Below are positions 53,771 to 64,000 of a DNA stretch of 64,000 nucleotides, piece after piece. The number at the start of each line of letters is the position of its first letter. Position 1 is the first letter of the stretch. Origin of the DNA: Nilaparvata lugens (taxonomy: Eukaryota > Arthropoda > Insecta > Hemiptera > Delphacidae). The notes under the pieces are model-generated. The model saw nothing but the letters and a program-made list of their open reading frames with translations. It ran no database searches and was not told the DNA's origin. A program made the translations under genes and the position numbers. Location of the stretch: the NCBI RefSeq assembly GCF_014356525.2, contig NC_052504.1:100558051-100622050 (forward strand), written 5' to 3'.

Positions 53771-54755
53771 GTGAATTATCATCTTAGGTACAGGAATCTC
53801 ATTTATAAGGGTATAATAGGTACAGGAAATAGTGAATACAGCCGCTGGGTCTCATATGAAGGATCAAAATTATTGCTTTCTACACTTTCCAACATCGCCA
53901 AAAATAAGCATAACTTTTTGAATTCAAAAGTGATTCGTGTATTTCATTCTTTGGGCTTCAACCCAGTTTCAGTTATAATACATTATGTGCTCTGCATTGA
54001 CAATTTTGAGAATTCATGAACAAAAATTTAGTTTTTTCTACACATTACATCATAGCTTCAAAAAATTGGCTTAAAACTCTTCTCCTCCCAGGTATGATGT
54101 ATTATCTGACAATTTCAACAATTTATAAACAGATATCAAGTTTTCTCTATTCATTTATTCGTTCTTTCCCACAAATAAGCACAGATCGAGAGAGGAAAAC
54201 TAAGGTATCTTCAAATATTGCTCTCTCAAATTTAGATAACATGAAAACAACTACCATAAATTGGGTTTAAACCCTTCATCTACCAGATACAATAGATTAG
54301 TACAGTATCTCATAATTTCACCAATTCATGCAATGAATTTTCACGAAACCTGTTCGAATTTTCACAGAGAAAACAATGTCCGAGTATCCTCTGAATGTGT
54401 CTAAAATGGTTCCTCCAGACATTTTCACTATTTCAAAGTCTTCTCTAACTGTGTTCAATGTTTTCACTACACATGGCATAAAATAACAATCTGACAATTT
54501 CAACAATTCATGAGCAAAACTCGAGTCTCCTCTATGCTTGAATATCAATAACAGAAAAATAATTTAATTCTTCATCCACCAGGTATAGTACTTCAAAATG
54601 TCTTATTTTGTTAAATCTACTTTTCAATATACAGTAAATATGACATCATGTAGCCAAAACATGTTGTGATTGAACTATTTTAAAAAGGGTAGTTGGATTT
54701 CTATTCTTATCTATACAATACTCTAGTACGGTATCCCACCAACCTTATTCTTTAT
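53771..54755. repeat. Degenerate repeats with CACCAGGTATAGTA words
   Basis: Phrases like 'TCTCCTCCCAGGTATGATGT' (54079), 'CATCTACCAGATACAATAGA' and 'CATCCACCAGGTATAGTACT' (54575), and 'GACAATTTCAACAATTTAT', recur at about 240-bp steps, suggesting an old tandem repeat. Frames of 76-96 codons are not convincing. Confidence 0.35.
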
Positions 54756-54764
54756 TCTTTATCG

Positions 54765-54895
54765 ATTGATACAATAAGTACATCATGGAAATGATAGGGA
54801 GAGAAAAATTCATCTACCAAATTTAAATATTGTTACACATAGTCCGAAATAGTCATATTTGTCCACTTCAAAAAAATTTCAGTCCCTGATTATTT
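54765..54895 (-). mobile_element. Cacaagg-type LINE 3' end, degraded
   Basis: ATTGATACAATAAGTACATC and 'ACACATAGTCCGAAATAG' are kept; the hairpin region is partly lost. Confidence 0.55.
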
Positions 54896-55169
54896 TTAAA
54901 AAGTGAGTTTCCAAATTAATTGACTCATGAAAATAAGTCAAGTCTTCTCTACATAAGCATAACATAGTATAAACTACAAAAATGGGATTTAATCTTGTCA
55001 AGTACAGGAATGACAATTTTGTGAACTTATAAAAAAAAATTATTGAAATGAATAAAAAATTCATGACTACTTTCTATTATTCATAACTTGACAATGGTAT
55101 GAACACTGAAACAAGTTGTTATAATTTGTATTTGATTTTCAATCTATTCATCCTTTTATCCATTTGAAC

Positions 55170-55325
55170 AATGAGTACATCATCCAAATTATAGAGAGAG
55201 AAAAAAGGTAACCTTGTGCTATTCCTCTCCCAAATTTGACTAACACATAGTCCGAAATAGGTTAAGTCTCGTAGTTCTTCAATTGACACACTTTTCAGAC
55301 CTCAAGTATTTTCACAACGTAGATT
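55170..55325 (-). mobile_element. Cacaagg-type LINE 3' end
   Basis: 'GGTAACCTTGTGCTATTCC' and 'CCGAAATAGGTTAAGTCTCG' present. Confidence 0.65.
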
Positions 55326-55339
55326 TTCAAATTTAGATG

Positions 55340-56160
55340 CTTCAAAACTAAACATTGAAGAAATATTCCACATTAATGTAACTGAAATAAGAAATATTCA
55401 CATATTATATCATTAATTTCAAATGGTACTATAATTCTAGTTTATGAAAAAAATTATTGAGCTTGTGTAACAAGTTGGTCCAAGTATTGCGCTCCGTGGA
55501 TAAGATATTCATAAGGCATTGCTTATTTATGAGTTTGAGGTAGGTTAACAATTATTACAGTCACAGCCCCCGAGGTTATGTGATCGATTGAGAAGGGAGT
55601 AGCCTACTCCGAGAAAGTGGAACAAGCTGGTTACCTTTTTGTGTGGATGTGTAGAGATGGAGAAATGCTGAGTAGAAGACAGTGTCGATTTCACCTAGTC
55701 ACTAGTTCAACGACAATATCCAGCGACGACCAACGCGACGTATCTGACAACGGTTTCCAGTCAGCAGGCACAAGTTGACACACTGAGATGCCAGCGACTC
55801 TGGTGGCCAACCCTTCAATCACTCTGTAGTACTATGCGTGCGGCCCGTATTGATTCAGAAGGCCTTCTTCAACACAAGACTACGCCCTCCCTACCTTTCC
55901 ATACACCCCCTACCATTAACAACCGCTCCAGATATCTACAAATTTCAACCACCCCTCAAACTAAAACTACTTGGACACAGTTTTCCGAGTAAAATTCGGA
56001 CGAATTTTCGGGTGAAAATTGAACGGGAAGGGTGGGGGTGATTTGTGGGGAATTTTTTGAAGTGGTCGCGCGGTGACATCTAGCGGGGAAAAGGGGAACT
56101 GGGAGGGAAACATTGGCGCGATCTGGTAGTGGTGGTTGGAAGTTGGATTTCAAATAATTA
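55340..56160. other. Low-repeat block, GC-richer, no gene assigned
   Basis: 55560-56150 is less AT-rich than most of the window and shares no phrase I recognise with other repeats. Frames at 55838-56041 (+) and 55956-56153 (-) overlap and neither has splice context or a recognisable domain. It could hold an untranslated exon or regulatory DNA. Confidence 0.35.
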
Positions 56161-56267
56161 TTTATGAATAAATAATGTGAAATATCCTTCTATCCTTCTT
56201 TCTAAATTTGAAAATCTACTTTGTGGAAATGATAAACGACTGAAAATTTTGTGAATTGAAGAACAAC

Positions 56268-56420
56268 AAGACTTAACCTATTTCGGACTATGTGTAACAG
56301 TATCTGAATTTGGGAGAGGAATAGCACAAGGTTACCTTATTTCTCCTCTCCCTATCATTCTGATAATGTACTCACTCTATGGATCAATAAAGAGATAAAT
56401 ATAATAAGATAAAAAAATGT
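56268..56420 (+). mobile_element. Cacaagg-type LINE 3' end in plus orientation
   Basis: AACCTATTTCGGACTATGTG, then a perfect 9-bp stem GGGAGAGGA (56312-56320) with TCCTCTCCC (56344-56352) around 'ATAGCACAAGGTTAC'. The tail GATCAATAAAGAGATAAATA ends it. This is the copy that sets the family's orientation. Confidence 0.75.
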
Positions 56421-56599
56421 AAATTTTTATCATAATAGTCTTTTTTGTTTCAAAGTTTAATCGTTTTTTCAAAGTTTGGAATTTTGAGTTACAACTATTT
56501 GTAATTAATTTAATTCAATTTAAAACTTTTTTTCAAATTTAAAAATGATTTGTGTGTGATGAATTGTTTTGAATTGTGAATTGGAGAGTTTTGAAGTAA

Positions 56600-56755
56600 T
56601 ACGTCATAACCCAACAACATTTGGAATGTTGTATAGATTAGAATTGGAACCGTTTTCAGCGATTTAGCCTTTGGTACTTTTTTGTAAGTTGTGTGTAAGT
56701 TTGTGAATGATTGAATATACAAATATACGAATATATAATAATAATATAGTGACCT
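56600..56755 (+). mobile_element. LINE-like 3' end
   Basis: AGAATTGGAACCGTTTTCAG, TTTGGTACTTTT and a tail of TATACAAATATACGAATATA; relative of 9950-10110. Confidence 0.5.
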
Positions 56756-56803
56756 GGCAGTCTGACGTCCGGTATCAAGACGGAACCAAGAGGCAAGGGC
56801 CTC

Positions 56804-57178
56804 TATAGTGAGGGCCCACATCATAAAGGCAGTGTTTGATTAGCAGTGGTATTGCTATCCTTGTCTATCATTCAACAAAGCGCATAGCGCTATCTCTTTC
56901 TCGCTTTGCTCTTCTGCCAGATCAGATTTCAACAATGTAGAAATGTAATTAACAAACAAAATATTTTATCTTTATTATGAAGACTCATTATGAAATTATT
57001 GAAAAATGTAATTTCTTGCTTGATAAAATGATTATTTGAAACGAGAATGAATAGTTAATATTACAACAATAAACCTGTATATCAGCTACCATCTATAGGA
57101 GGCATTGATGAGACAGAGGTTCGGCAACGTTGTTCTCCTATCTTTCCTCACTGTCATTATAACGTGGACCTCACTATA
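56804..57178. mobile_element. M1, complete copy
   Basis: TATAGTGAGGGCCCACATCA to AACGTGGACCTCACTATA. The left end is more diverged than the right. Confidence 0.85.
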
Positions 57179-57224
57179 GCATGACCGAACGACTGATGCT
57201 TTTCTGGGTGTCGAGTCCGATATT

Positions 57225-57275
57225 TATTTTCGCCACACTGCACAGAAAGCAGCTGTTTTCCAGTCCCTACGTAGA
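57225..57275. repeat. Short repeat shared with 61195-61250
   Basis: TTTTCGCCACACTGCACAGA through 'CAGTCCCTACGTAGATCTGA' is found almost unchanged at 61195. In both copies it adjoins other repeats; its identity is unknown. Confidence 0.6.
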
Positions 57276-57441
57276 TCTGAAATATTTTGTTAATTGATTA
57301 TCAACACTACATTGTTAAAAGACGGTCTGGCAACAGAGAAGAGCGAGAAAGAGATAGCGCTATCCGCTTTGTTGATTGTTAGACAAGGATAGCAATACCA
57401 TTGTTAATCAAACACTGCCATTATAATTTGGACTTCACAAA
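57276..57441. mobile_element. M1, right half
   Basis: 'CTACATTGTTAAAAGACGG', 'GAGATAGCGCTATCCGC' and the degraded terminus CCATTATAATTTGGACTTCAC. Confidence 0.7.
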
Positions 57442-57442
57442 A

Positions 57443-57880
57443 GCATGTAACCCGTGCTCTGCAAGGGACCAATAATTGAAAACCAAACCAACTGATGTCT
57501 TGAAGAATTTAGAATAGGATTATAACTATCCTTAATAAATTGAGAATCCATAATTTATGCTAAATTTCAAGTTAATCAGTTCAGTAGATCAGATGTGATG
57601 ATGCTTTCTCCATTCATTTATTCCATATCTGGTACGTGCATAAGACAATATCCTCCCTTTTATTATATCATAGACTAGCAGGTAATCCATGATCCACAAG
57701 GGATCATTGAAAACTTGACAAACTGGGAACTTGACCTACTGGAATCTTGAGAAATTCAAAATAGGCCTATCCTCGATGAATTGAGGATCCATATGCGCAA
57801 TTGCAAGTCAATCAGTCTAGTAGACGTGATAATGCGTCCGTCATTCGTGAAGCTCATGTAACGTACAAACGCCAATAAAT
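57443..57880. repeat. Two CCGCAAGGG-type repeat copies in tandem
   Basis: ACCCGTGCTCTGCAAGGGAC (57451) and TAATCCATGATCCACAAGGG (57683) start two blocks, each with 'AACTTGAC', 'CTTGA(A)GAA(A)TT' and 'CAAGT(T)AATCAGT'. Confidence 0.55.
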
Positions 57881-60190
57881 TTTTCCCTCTATTACAAAAT
57901 TATAGATGAAATAGTTCAGGAGAGAGAGTGAAACCTCAATAATAATTATTATGGACAGATAACACTTTTATTGCATCCTTGAACACCTTTACAACAAAAT
58001 TTCTATGCTTCATTCAGCAACTTTTTCAGTATAGATTGACAATAAAATCGTTGAGGAAGAAGAAACGAGTAGGCTATAGATGATTGAAGCCTGGTTTTTA
58101 CTAGTAGAGTTAGTGGTCGAGTAACTGGCATAATAACTCTACTCTACTTACTTGGTCAAGTAATTGAGAATAGGAGGTGAAGTGTTTTGTCTAGTGAACA
58201 GAACAAACCTTCAAATGTCAATACTTTTCAATAAACATTTTTTTAAAAATTTCGAAAAATCAATACTTTTTAATAGATAACAATACTACTTAAACCTGAC
58301 AGCCTACGGGCACGACTCTACTCTAATAGCTCGGGACTGTTTTCACTAGCATAGTAGTGGTAGAGTAGAGTGAGATGCGGTGGTGTGGGAAGGCAAGTGG
58401 TAGAGTACCACCCATGGTGCTATCCCACTCTACTCCACTGAAAACTAGTACTCTACCATGAAAGTTTTCATTGGGAGAGTTCACAAGATAGTTAGTACTT
58501 GCCAAGGGAGCTCTGAAGATCTGAAAGGTTCATTTAAACATTTAACATTTATTTTTCTCCACCCACTGTCTAAAGAGCCTACTTTACTCCCTGAAACATA
58601 GTCTAATACTAAAGTGTCACTTTTTCGTTCTCGGGAGGAAAAAACAGGAAACTTCCTAGAGCGTAGAAATAACTCCATTCAAATAACATTGGAAGCATCT
58701 CTATTTTGAAAACTTACATTTGTAATGGGTAAGAAGGTCTAAGCTCAGATGATGAAGCATATAGAGTAGTCATTGCACTGAATTCAATACCTCAACCAGA
58801 CATTTGATCAATTTATGAAATATATGTTCAATGATGAAACTATTACAAACTTCATATCAGTATAGCCTACTATGAAAATGTATGAATATTTTTTTTTCAT
58901 ATTCCATGTTATTCAAAATACCAGCCAACGGATATTCCTCATTAACTAATCAAATTTGGAACGGGAACTTCATCATAGTATTGAAGTCGAGTTGGCCATT
59001 GTTGTTACAACTTTTGCCGACAGATAGCGCATAGCGCTGTCGGCGGTGAACTGCGTGATTACAAGCCAGCTGTTTAATTTTCAGGTTATGTTGTAACACA
59101 TTCTACCGGTCACGTAAGTTTTAGAAATTATTTTATTTGCAGTTTTTATAAAAATATGGGTGGAGGAAAAATTTTGTACATCACGAGTGGAAAATGTTTT
59201 TTCCTACAGATACCCTGAAAAGTGGCTATTTCTGCACTGATTGCAGGCCGCAAAGAATCACTTTTCCGCTCTAGTGTGCAAAGTGATACTTTGTGTACTC
59301 CAGATTTGCAGCATGACAACGCAAAATAGTAAGCAGGTTATATGGAGCACCAGTGCAGGAGAATCAAAATTATGTTGGTAACAGTGACTGTGGTGCACGT
59401 TATAATAATATTAAGGCAGTGGACAACAGTGGATGACAGCGACAGCCATCACATGAGTGACAGCCGCCTTCATTCATTTACTATTACATTATTCAATTTT
59501 AAATAAATTAAGGTTTTTATTTATAATAAAACTACACAGAAAAAGCATTTGATGGATTTCAGGGAATTTTACCCATAATTACCCACTTTTCATGTTCAAT
59601 GGTAACTGTAGGAAAAATTTAATGTGAAATACGTGCGCAAAGTTCCTCTGCTGCACTAAAGGAGCCATTCCGCCCTCGCCTACGGCTCGGGCGTAAACGT
59701 TTCTTTCGGTACAGCAAACTGTCATTTTGCGCACTAGTTGCACAAATAACTATTTTCTCCCCCAGGAAAATTGTTGCCCTTGGCTTCGCATTGGGCTTTA
59801 AACTTTTCCCTCAGGGAGAAAAACCAGTACTTCCCACTCTAGATAAACAAGTAACTATTATTTTGAACATTGATACATGCAAAGGAACAACAGGCTCACA
59901 GCCCAAATTTAGATAGAAATTGTCTAAAAATGATTTCGTCATGATTTTCGTCCAATTTTGAGTTAAAAATATATACAAACTAGGAATTTGAAGAAGTTCA
60001 TTACCAGATAGAATTGAGATACTACTTCACTAGATCATCATTGATAACTGAGAAATACTGTATTAATAAATTGATAATTTTCAAACTTGAAAAGACACTC
60101 AAACTTACACCTAAAACATCAAGTTAAACTCTACTAATGAAAGCCAGGATTAAGTGACGTGAAAAAGCTTGTAATTCTGGAGTTTTTTTT
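57881..60190. other. Largely unassigned, with short inverted motifs
   Basis: 58320-58500 has many GTAGAGTA/TACTCTAC words in both orientations. Around 59028-59045 is GCGCATAGCGC in a hairpin (CCGACAG...CTGTCGG). 59635-59750 carries GTGCGCAAAG and TTTGCGCAC inverted about 100 bp apart, with CTCGCCTACGGCTCG inside. On the minus strand AATAAA (complement TTTATT, near 59517) could serve the exon upstream. No exon recognised. Confidence 0.4.
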
Positions 60191-60602
60191 TCAGTTTTTG
60201 GGATCTTTTGGCCAACGGCTATCTTTAATTTTTTGAATCGCCAACTGCTGTTCAAGCTCGTCAAGACCCTCGAATCGTCTGTTGAATTTGGTCTCCCACT
60301 CGAGATGGGCCTCGATCAGCGCCTCATTGCCTTCATCACCGCAAACCAGTGCCAGTTCGCCGTTGAGATTGATGTCATCGTCGCAGAAATCATCTCGGTC
60401 GTCGAAGTCGTCGAAGATCTGAATGGGCAGATCGTTCCACATTTTCATTTCAGCCAAGTCGCCGTATTCTAAGCGCTTGAAGAAATCTTTCGGACCTTGG
60501 ACCCAAGTTGTGACCACGTCCCAGGCGTTGTCAGTCGTGTAACTGTCGAATATATCCGGGTAGTAGTAGGTGTAGCTGCTGTTCACCACCTCAAAGCAGC
60601 GG
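60191..60602 (-). CDS. 3'-terminal exon of an unrecognised acidic protein
   Basis: Open for 137 codons from a TTGGTTGCAG acceptor (AG at 60604-60603) to TGA at 60193-60191. The first base completes a split codon. Third positions are mostly G or C, unlike all neighbouring DNA, and the composition is protein-like. The early part is aromatic (YTYYYPDIFDSY), followed by WDVVTTWVQGPKDFF. An acidic stretch (FDDFDDRDDFCDDDINLNGE) comes next. The C-terminal part is charged, with EWETKFNRRFEGLDELEQQL and an RWPKDPKN end; it may be helical. No family was recognised. The frame continues upstream into an M1 transposon only through a GTG, so that extension is not the true start. Other exons are not seen in the 3.4 kb upstream in the window. 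Confidence 0.6.
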
Positions 60603-60618
60603 CTGCAACCAATAATTA
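60603..60618 (-). promoter_or_regulatory. 3' splice site of the acidic-protein exon, abutting an M1 end
   Basis: Minus strand: GCTAATTATTGGTTGCAG. A branch-point-like CTAAT spans the junction between the M1 terminus (which ends at 60619) and the native flank. No long pyrimidine tract remains. Inferred from sequence only. Confidence 0.5.
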
Positions 60619-60785
60619 GCGTGAGGTCCACGTTATAATGGTATTGCTATAGTTGTCTATCATTCAACAAAGCGGATGGTGCTATCTCTCTTTCGCTTTG
60701 CTCTGTTGCCAGATCGGCTTTCAACAATGTAGAATTAATAATCAAATCACAAAGTATATCGTATTAGTTATGTAAATTGATAATG
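60619..60785. mobile_element. M1, truncated, beside the exon
   Basis: CGTGAGGTCCACGTTATAAT, shortened by an internal deletion, then 'TTCAACAAAGCGGATGG', 'TTGCCAGATCGGC' and 'AACAATGTAGAATTAATAAT'. It gives way to a LINE fragment at about 60785. Confidence 0.75.
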
Positions 60786-61078
60786 AAATTCAATGTTTTG
60801 ACAGTAAGGCAACTCTATTTCAAGAGACTCTTCAAATATATAGTCAAAAATAATGATGAATTCTGTAGGATTGATAAAACATTCTACAACTTGAGACCAG
60901 ACAGTTCGCTGGAGTATGTTGTTCAAGATTCTAAGTTGAGCATGTTAAAAGACAGTTGATGTATATGAGCTCTAGATTTATTAATATAATACCATTTGAT
61001 ATTCATCGAAGGGTAGATTTGAAGGGAATAGAGGATTGGATTAAGGAAAAGTATTTCTTTTCCCTGGGACCTGAATGA
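60786..61078 (+). pseudogene. LINE reverse-transcriptase C-terminal fragment
   Basis: LTVRQLYFKRLFKYIVKNND, then DKTFYNLRPDSS in one frame. After a one-base shift near 60956: SSRFINIIPFDIHRR, then GIEDWIKEKYF and a stop at 61076. The order (L-T-V-x-Q-L-Y, Y-N-x-R, F-N/I-x-x-P, W-I/L) is that of the extreme C-terminus of Jockey/CR1-type ORF2. Lies antisense in the presumed intron of the acidic-protein gene. Confidence 0.7.
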
Positions 61079-61194
61079 TGGTAATAATAATCTAAATTTA
61101 TATATATTTTTATAAAGCAATCTCTATTCTATTTTTTGAAATTTCTGAGACCTGAATGGTAGTCATATTTTTTTATCTCTGTTTTATTTTAGTT

Positions 61195-61350
61195 TTTTCG
61201 CCACACTGCACAGAAAGCAGCTGTTTTCCAGTCCCTACATAGATCTGAAAGACATTGTTTGCAGACGACTCTCGTCTGACGTCAGAACAGGTTTCTTTTT
61301 GGCCTAGGCCGGAAAGAGTACCCTTTCCAGCCGCTGACATGGAACCAATT
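61195..61350. repeat. GC-richer repeat block
   Basis: Starts with the segment shared with 57225-57275. Continues 'GACTCTCGTCTGACGTCAGA' and 'TTGGCCTAGGCCGGAAAG'. On the minus strand the shared part reads FQIYVGTGKQLLSVQCGE in both copies, with a silent difference at the Tyr codon, but no gene context is visible. Confidence 0.45.
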
Positions 61351-61458
61351 AAGGTGATAAAAAAACAGCTGATCAAAAAACTTTTTATTATTTGTGTTCA
61401 TTATTCAATAATTGAAGCATTAATGATAATATCATGTTATTGTCATTTGAAAGAATGA

Positions 61459-62345
61459 AAATCTGGTGTGGTACACTCACACAACTTTCCTCGCTCATAT
61501 TTGAAACTACGATCAGACTTCTGTCAGTAAATGTGTATATAATTGTTTTCAGAGTACTTTTTCTTTGTGTGAATTGTAAAATTCGATTATTTTTTTTTCA
61601 GTCGTCATTTTTTTTAAGTCGTCAAAACAGTTGTTCTACAGATGAAATATCTCGACTATGTGTTCTTTTCATGAACTGCGCTACCTACCTACCTCATGCA
61701 CGAGAAGGAGGTTACTAAGTCCATTTCCCAAGGATGGGGTGTACCCTCCATTGGTTTCCCAGGAAGGAGACTTATGCCAGTTGATAGAGCTGATAAATAA
61801 CTATACAGGGTATGAATTTGAAGAAAAATCGGTCAAGTTATTTTTGAGAAAATCGTGAAAAACATGTTTTTTTAGCAATTATCCGCCATTTTTCTCAAGA
61901 ATATTACGGAGCTCCTGCAATTTTCCCAGGAAAAAACTCATGTCATTTGATAGGGCTTATGAATAGCTATCCATGGTATAAATTTGAAGAAAATCGTTAG
62001 AGCCGTTTTCGAGAAAACCGTGAAAAACATGGTTTTTTAGTCACTATCCGCCATTTTTCTCAAGAATATTACGGAGCACATGGAATTTTCCCAGAAATGA
62101 GACTCATGCCAGTTGATAGTGATCATGAATATCTATCTATGGTATGAATTTGAAGAGAATTGTTGGAGCCGTTTTTGAGAAAACCGTGAAAAACATGGTT
62201 TCTTAGTAATTATCCGCCATTTTTTCCGCCATCTTGGATTGTATTTTATTGAATTTCTTATTGTCGGATCCTCAACGTATGAGGACCTTAAGTTTAAAAT
62301 TTCAAGTCAATCGGTTAATTAGGAATGGAGTTATCGTGTTCACAG

Positions 62346-62385
<40 letters not shown>

Positions 62386-62400
62386 CACACACACACACAC

Positions 62401-62454
<54 letters not shown>

Positions 62455-62580
62455 ACACCACACACACACCACACACACACACACAACACACACACACACA
62501 CACACACACACACCCAAAAAACAAGTTTTTGGACTCAAGGGACCTTGAAACGTATAGAAAACATGAAATTAGGGTACCTT
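61459..62580 (-). mobile_element. TE3, left arm of the palindrome
   Basis: Inverse orientation: tail at 61459 (AATCTGGTGTGG), three modules of about 150-190 bp with GAGAAAACCGTGAAAAACAT, then (CA)n at 62348-62516 and 'CTTGAAACGTATAGAAAACA'. The head is missing at 62580, where the shared centre begins. Confidence 0.8.
62348..62516. repeat. (CA)n microsatellite
   Basis: CA repeat broken by AACAC and CACCACAC. The partner in the right arm (62714-62755, GT) is much shorter. Confidence 0.95.
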
Positions 62581-63616
62581 AAATTTTTACTTTCCTTGCC
62601 CTATTACCATTGGTAAGGGAAGTATTGCTTTCGAAAAAAATTAAGGTACCCTAATTTCACGTTTTCTATACGTTTCAAGGTCCCCTGAGTCCAAAAACAT
62701 GATTTTGGGTGTTGGTGTGTGTGTGTGTGTGTGTATGTGTGTATGTGTGTATGTCTGTGAACACGATAACTCCATTCCTAATCAACCGATTGACTTGAAA
62801 TTTCAAACTTAAGGTCCTTATACCATAAGGATCTGACAACAAGAAATTCAATAAAATTCAATCCAAGATGGCGGACAAAATGGCGGATGATGACTAAAAA
62901 ACCATGTTTTTCACGGTTTTCTCGAAAACGGCTCTAACGATTTTCTTCAAATTTTTACCATGGATAGCTATTTATAAGCCCTATCAACTGGCTTGAGTCT
63001 CATTCCTGAGAAAATTGCAGGAGCTCCGTAATATTCTTGAGAAAAATGGCGGATAATCACTGAAAAACCATGTTATTCACGGTTTTCTCGAAAACGGCTC
63101 AAACGATTTTCTTCAAATTTATACCATGGATAGCTATTTATAAGCCCTATCAACTGACATGAGTCTTATTCCTGGGAAAATTGCAGGAGCTCCGTAATAT
63201 TCTTGAGAAAAATGGCGGATGATTACTAAAAAATCATGTTTTTCACGATTTTCTCAAAAATGACTTGACCGATTTTTTTCAAATTCATCAGCTCTATCAA
63301 CTGGCATGAGTCTCCTTTCTGGGAAACTAATGGGGGGTCCACCCCATCCTTGAGAAATGGACTTAGTAACCTCCTTCTCGTGCATGAGGTAGAGCAGTTC
63401 ATAATAAGAACACATAGTCGAGATATTTCATCTGTAGAACAGCTGTTTTGACGACTTCAAAAAAAATGACGACTGGAAAAATCATCGAATTTCACAATTT
63501 ACACAAAGGAAAAAGTACTCTGAAAACAATTATATACACACATATACAAAAGTCTGATCGTAGTTTCAAATATGAGCAAGGAAAGTTGTGTGAGTGTACC
63601 ACACCAGATTTTTTTG
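62581..63616 (+). mobile_element. TE3, right arm with head
   Basis: Head TACTTTCCTTGCCCTATTAC at 62588, modules with 'CACGGTTTTCTCGAAAACGG' repeated at about 62910 and 63077, tail GCAAGGAAAGTTGTGTGAGT to ACCACACCAGATTTTTTT. Its body is the inverse of 61459-62580. Confidence 0.85.
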
Positions 63617-63665
63617 GAAAGCAATACTTTCCTTACCTATGGTAATAGGGCAAGGACGGTAAAAA
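63617..63665 (-). mobile_element. Third TE3 head, inverted
   Basis: GGAAAGCAATACTTTCCTTA through 'ATGGTAATAGGGCAAGGACG' is a TE3 head in minus orientation fused to the tail of the previous copy. Confidence 0.7.
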
Positions 63666-64000
63666 ATCGATGTGTATGTAACTGGCTTTTACTAAACAGG
63701 CTTCACGAATACAATACGATAATAGGATAGTTGATACAATACATGGTTTTAATTCAGATTCATTCATTGATAGAAATAAAAGGAGATTCCGGTGTCGATA
63801 GCATCGAAGTCGCCAGGCTGGTCTGGATCATTTATGAATTCTCAGTATGCAGTATCCACTCAGCAGCTCTTATACAAACACAAACATTAGTTTCGTTTTA
63901 CTTGGAATAGTAAGACATTATTTCATTATGTCCATTATTACAATAGATCAATTCAGATCCAGTTAGCTGTTAGAGTAAATAATGTAATTACATTCTATAC
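63666..64000. other. Unassigned AT-rich end of window
   Basis: No gene or shared repeat recognised. Confidence 0.4.

Noticed and set aside
60608..60631. Start of the acidic-protein frame at 60631
   Set aside because: It would use GTG within the M1 inverted repeat; the splice acceptor at 60603 is the better 5' limit.
62302..62582. Frames of Thr-His or Val-Cys repeats
   Set aside because: Translations of the (CA)n microsatellite.

Overview
This is an AT-rich, intron- and repeat-dominated piece of an insect nuclear genome. The closest fit I can argue for is a hemipteran such as a planthopper, but the species is not proven. The evidence is one animal gene exon with a clean 3' splice site, a telomere-like (TTAGG)n tract, two classes of tRNA-derived SINE, many 5'-truncated non-LTR retrotransposon (LINE) ends with simple-sequence tails, and dozens of short inverted-repeat elements. 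There are no bacterial-style genes, operons, CRISPR arrays or rRNA genes. Almost every open reading frame is an accident of CT, CTT, GAA or GT simple repeats or lies inside a transposable element.

Genes. Two segments look like real protein-coding exons. At 23637-23799 (+) is an internal exon matching the WDFY3/blue cheese (Alfy) family; it runs into a 100-N assembly gap at 23800-23899. At 60191-60602 (-) is a 3'-terminal exon of an unrecognised acidic protein with GC-rich codons; a short transposon ends about 15 bp upstream of its splice acceptor. Everything else is intronic or intergenic.

Layout. 1-14259: nested short elements (SINE, Harbinger-like MITE, foldback elements, a family here called M1, LINE tails). 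14260-23097 and 23900-32918: two direct copies of one segment of about 9 kb, on either side of the WDFY3 exon and the gap. The copies differ mainly by transposon insertions, several with intact target-site duplications facing an empty site in the other copy. 33-48 kb: M1 copies, LINE tails, an inverted pair of about 0.47-kb repeats, a MITE nested in a MITE, and CT/GA and GAA tracts. 48.4-49.7 kb: a telomere-like tract and a tandem array rich in 15-bp palindromes. 49.7-60 kb: further repeats (TE3, TE2, M1). 60-64 kb: the acidic-protein exon, an M1 copy, a LINE reverse-transcriptase tail and a palindrome of about 2.1 kb built from two TE3 copies.

Family names used here (my own labels): M1 = element of about 370 bp with terminal inverted repeats GTGAGGTCCACGTTATAA, probably TA-flanked; TE2 = repeat carrying GTGACGCTGGTAGTCTCTCA; TE3 = repeat beginning ACTTTCCTTGCCCTATTACC; R = repeat carrying CACCCTGTATTGTAGCG; FB = foldback family carrying GACCGGTTTCGGT. 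LINE tails are named by their simple-sequence tail.

I found no evidence of a new multi-gene system. The most informative features are the duplication with its insertion differences, the split gene at the gap, and the MITE at a splice site.
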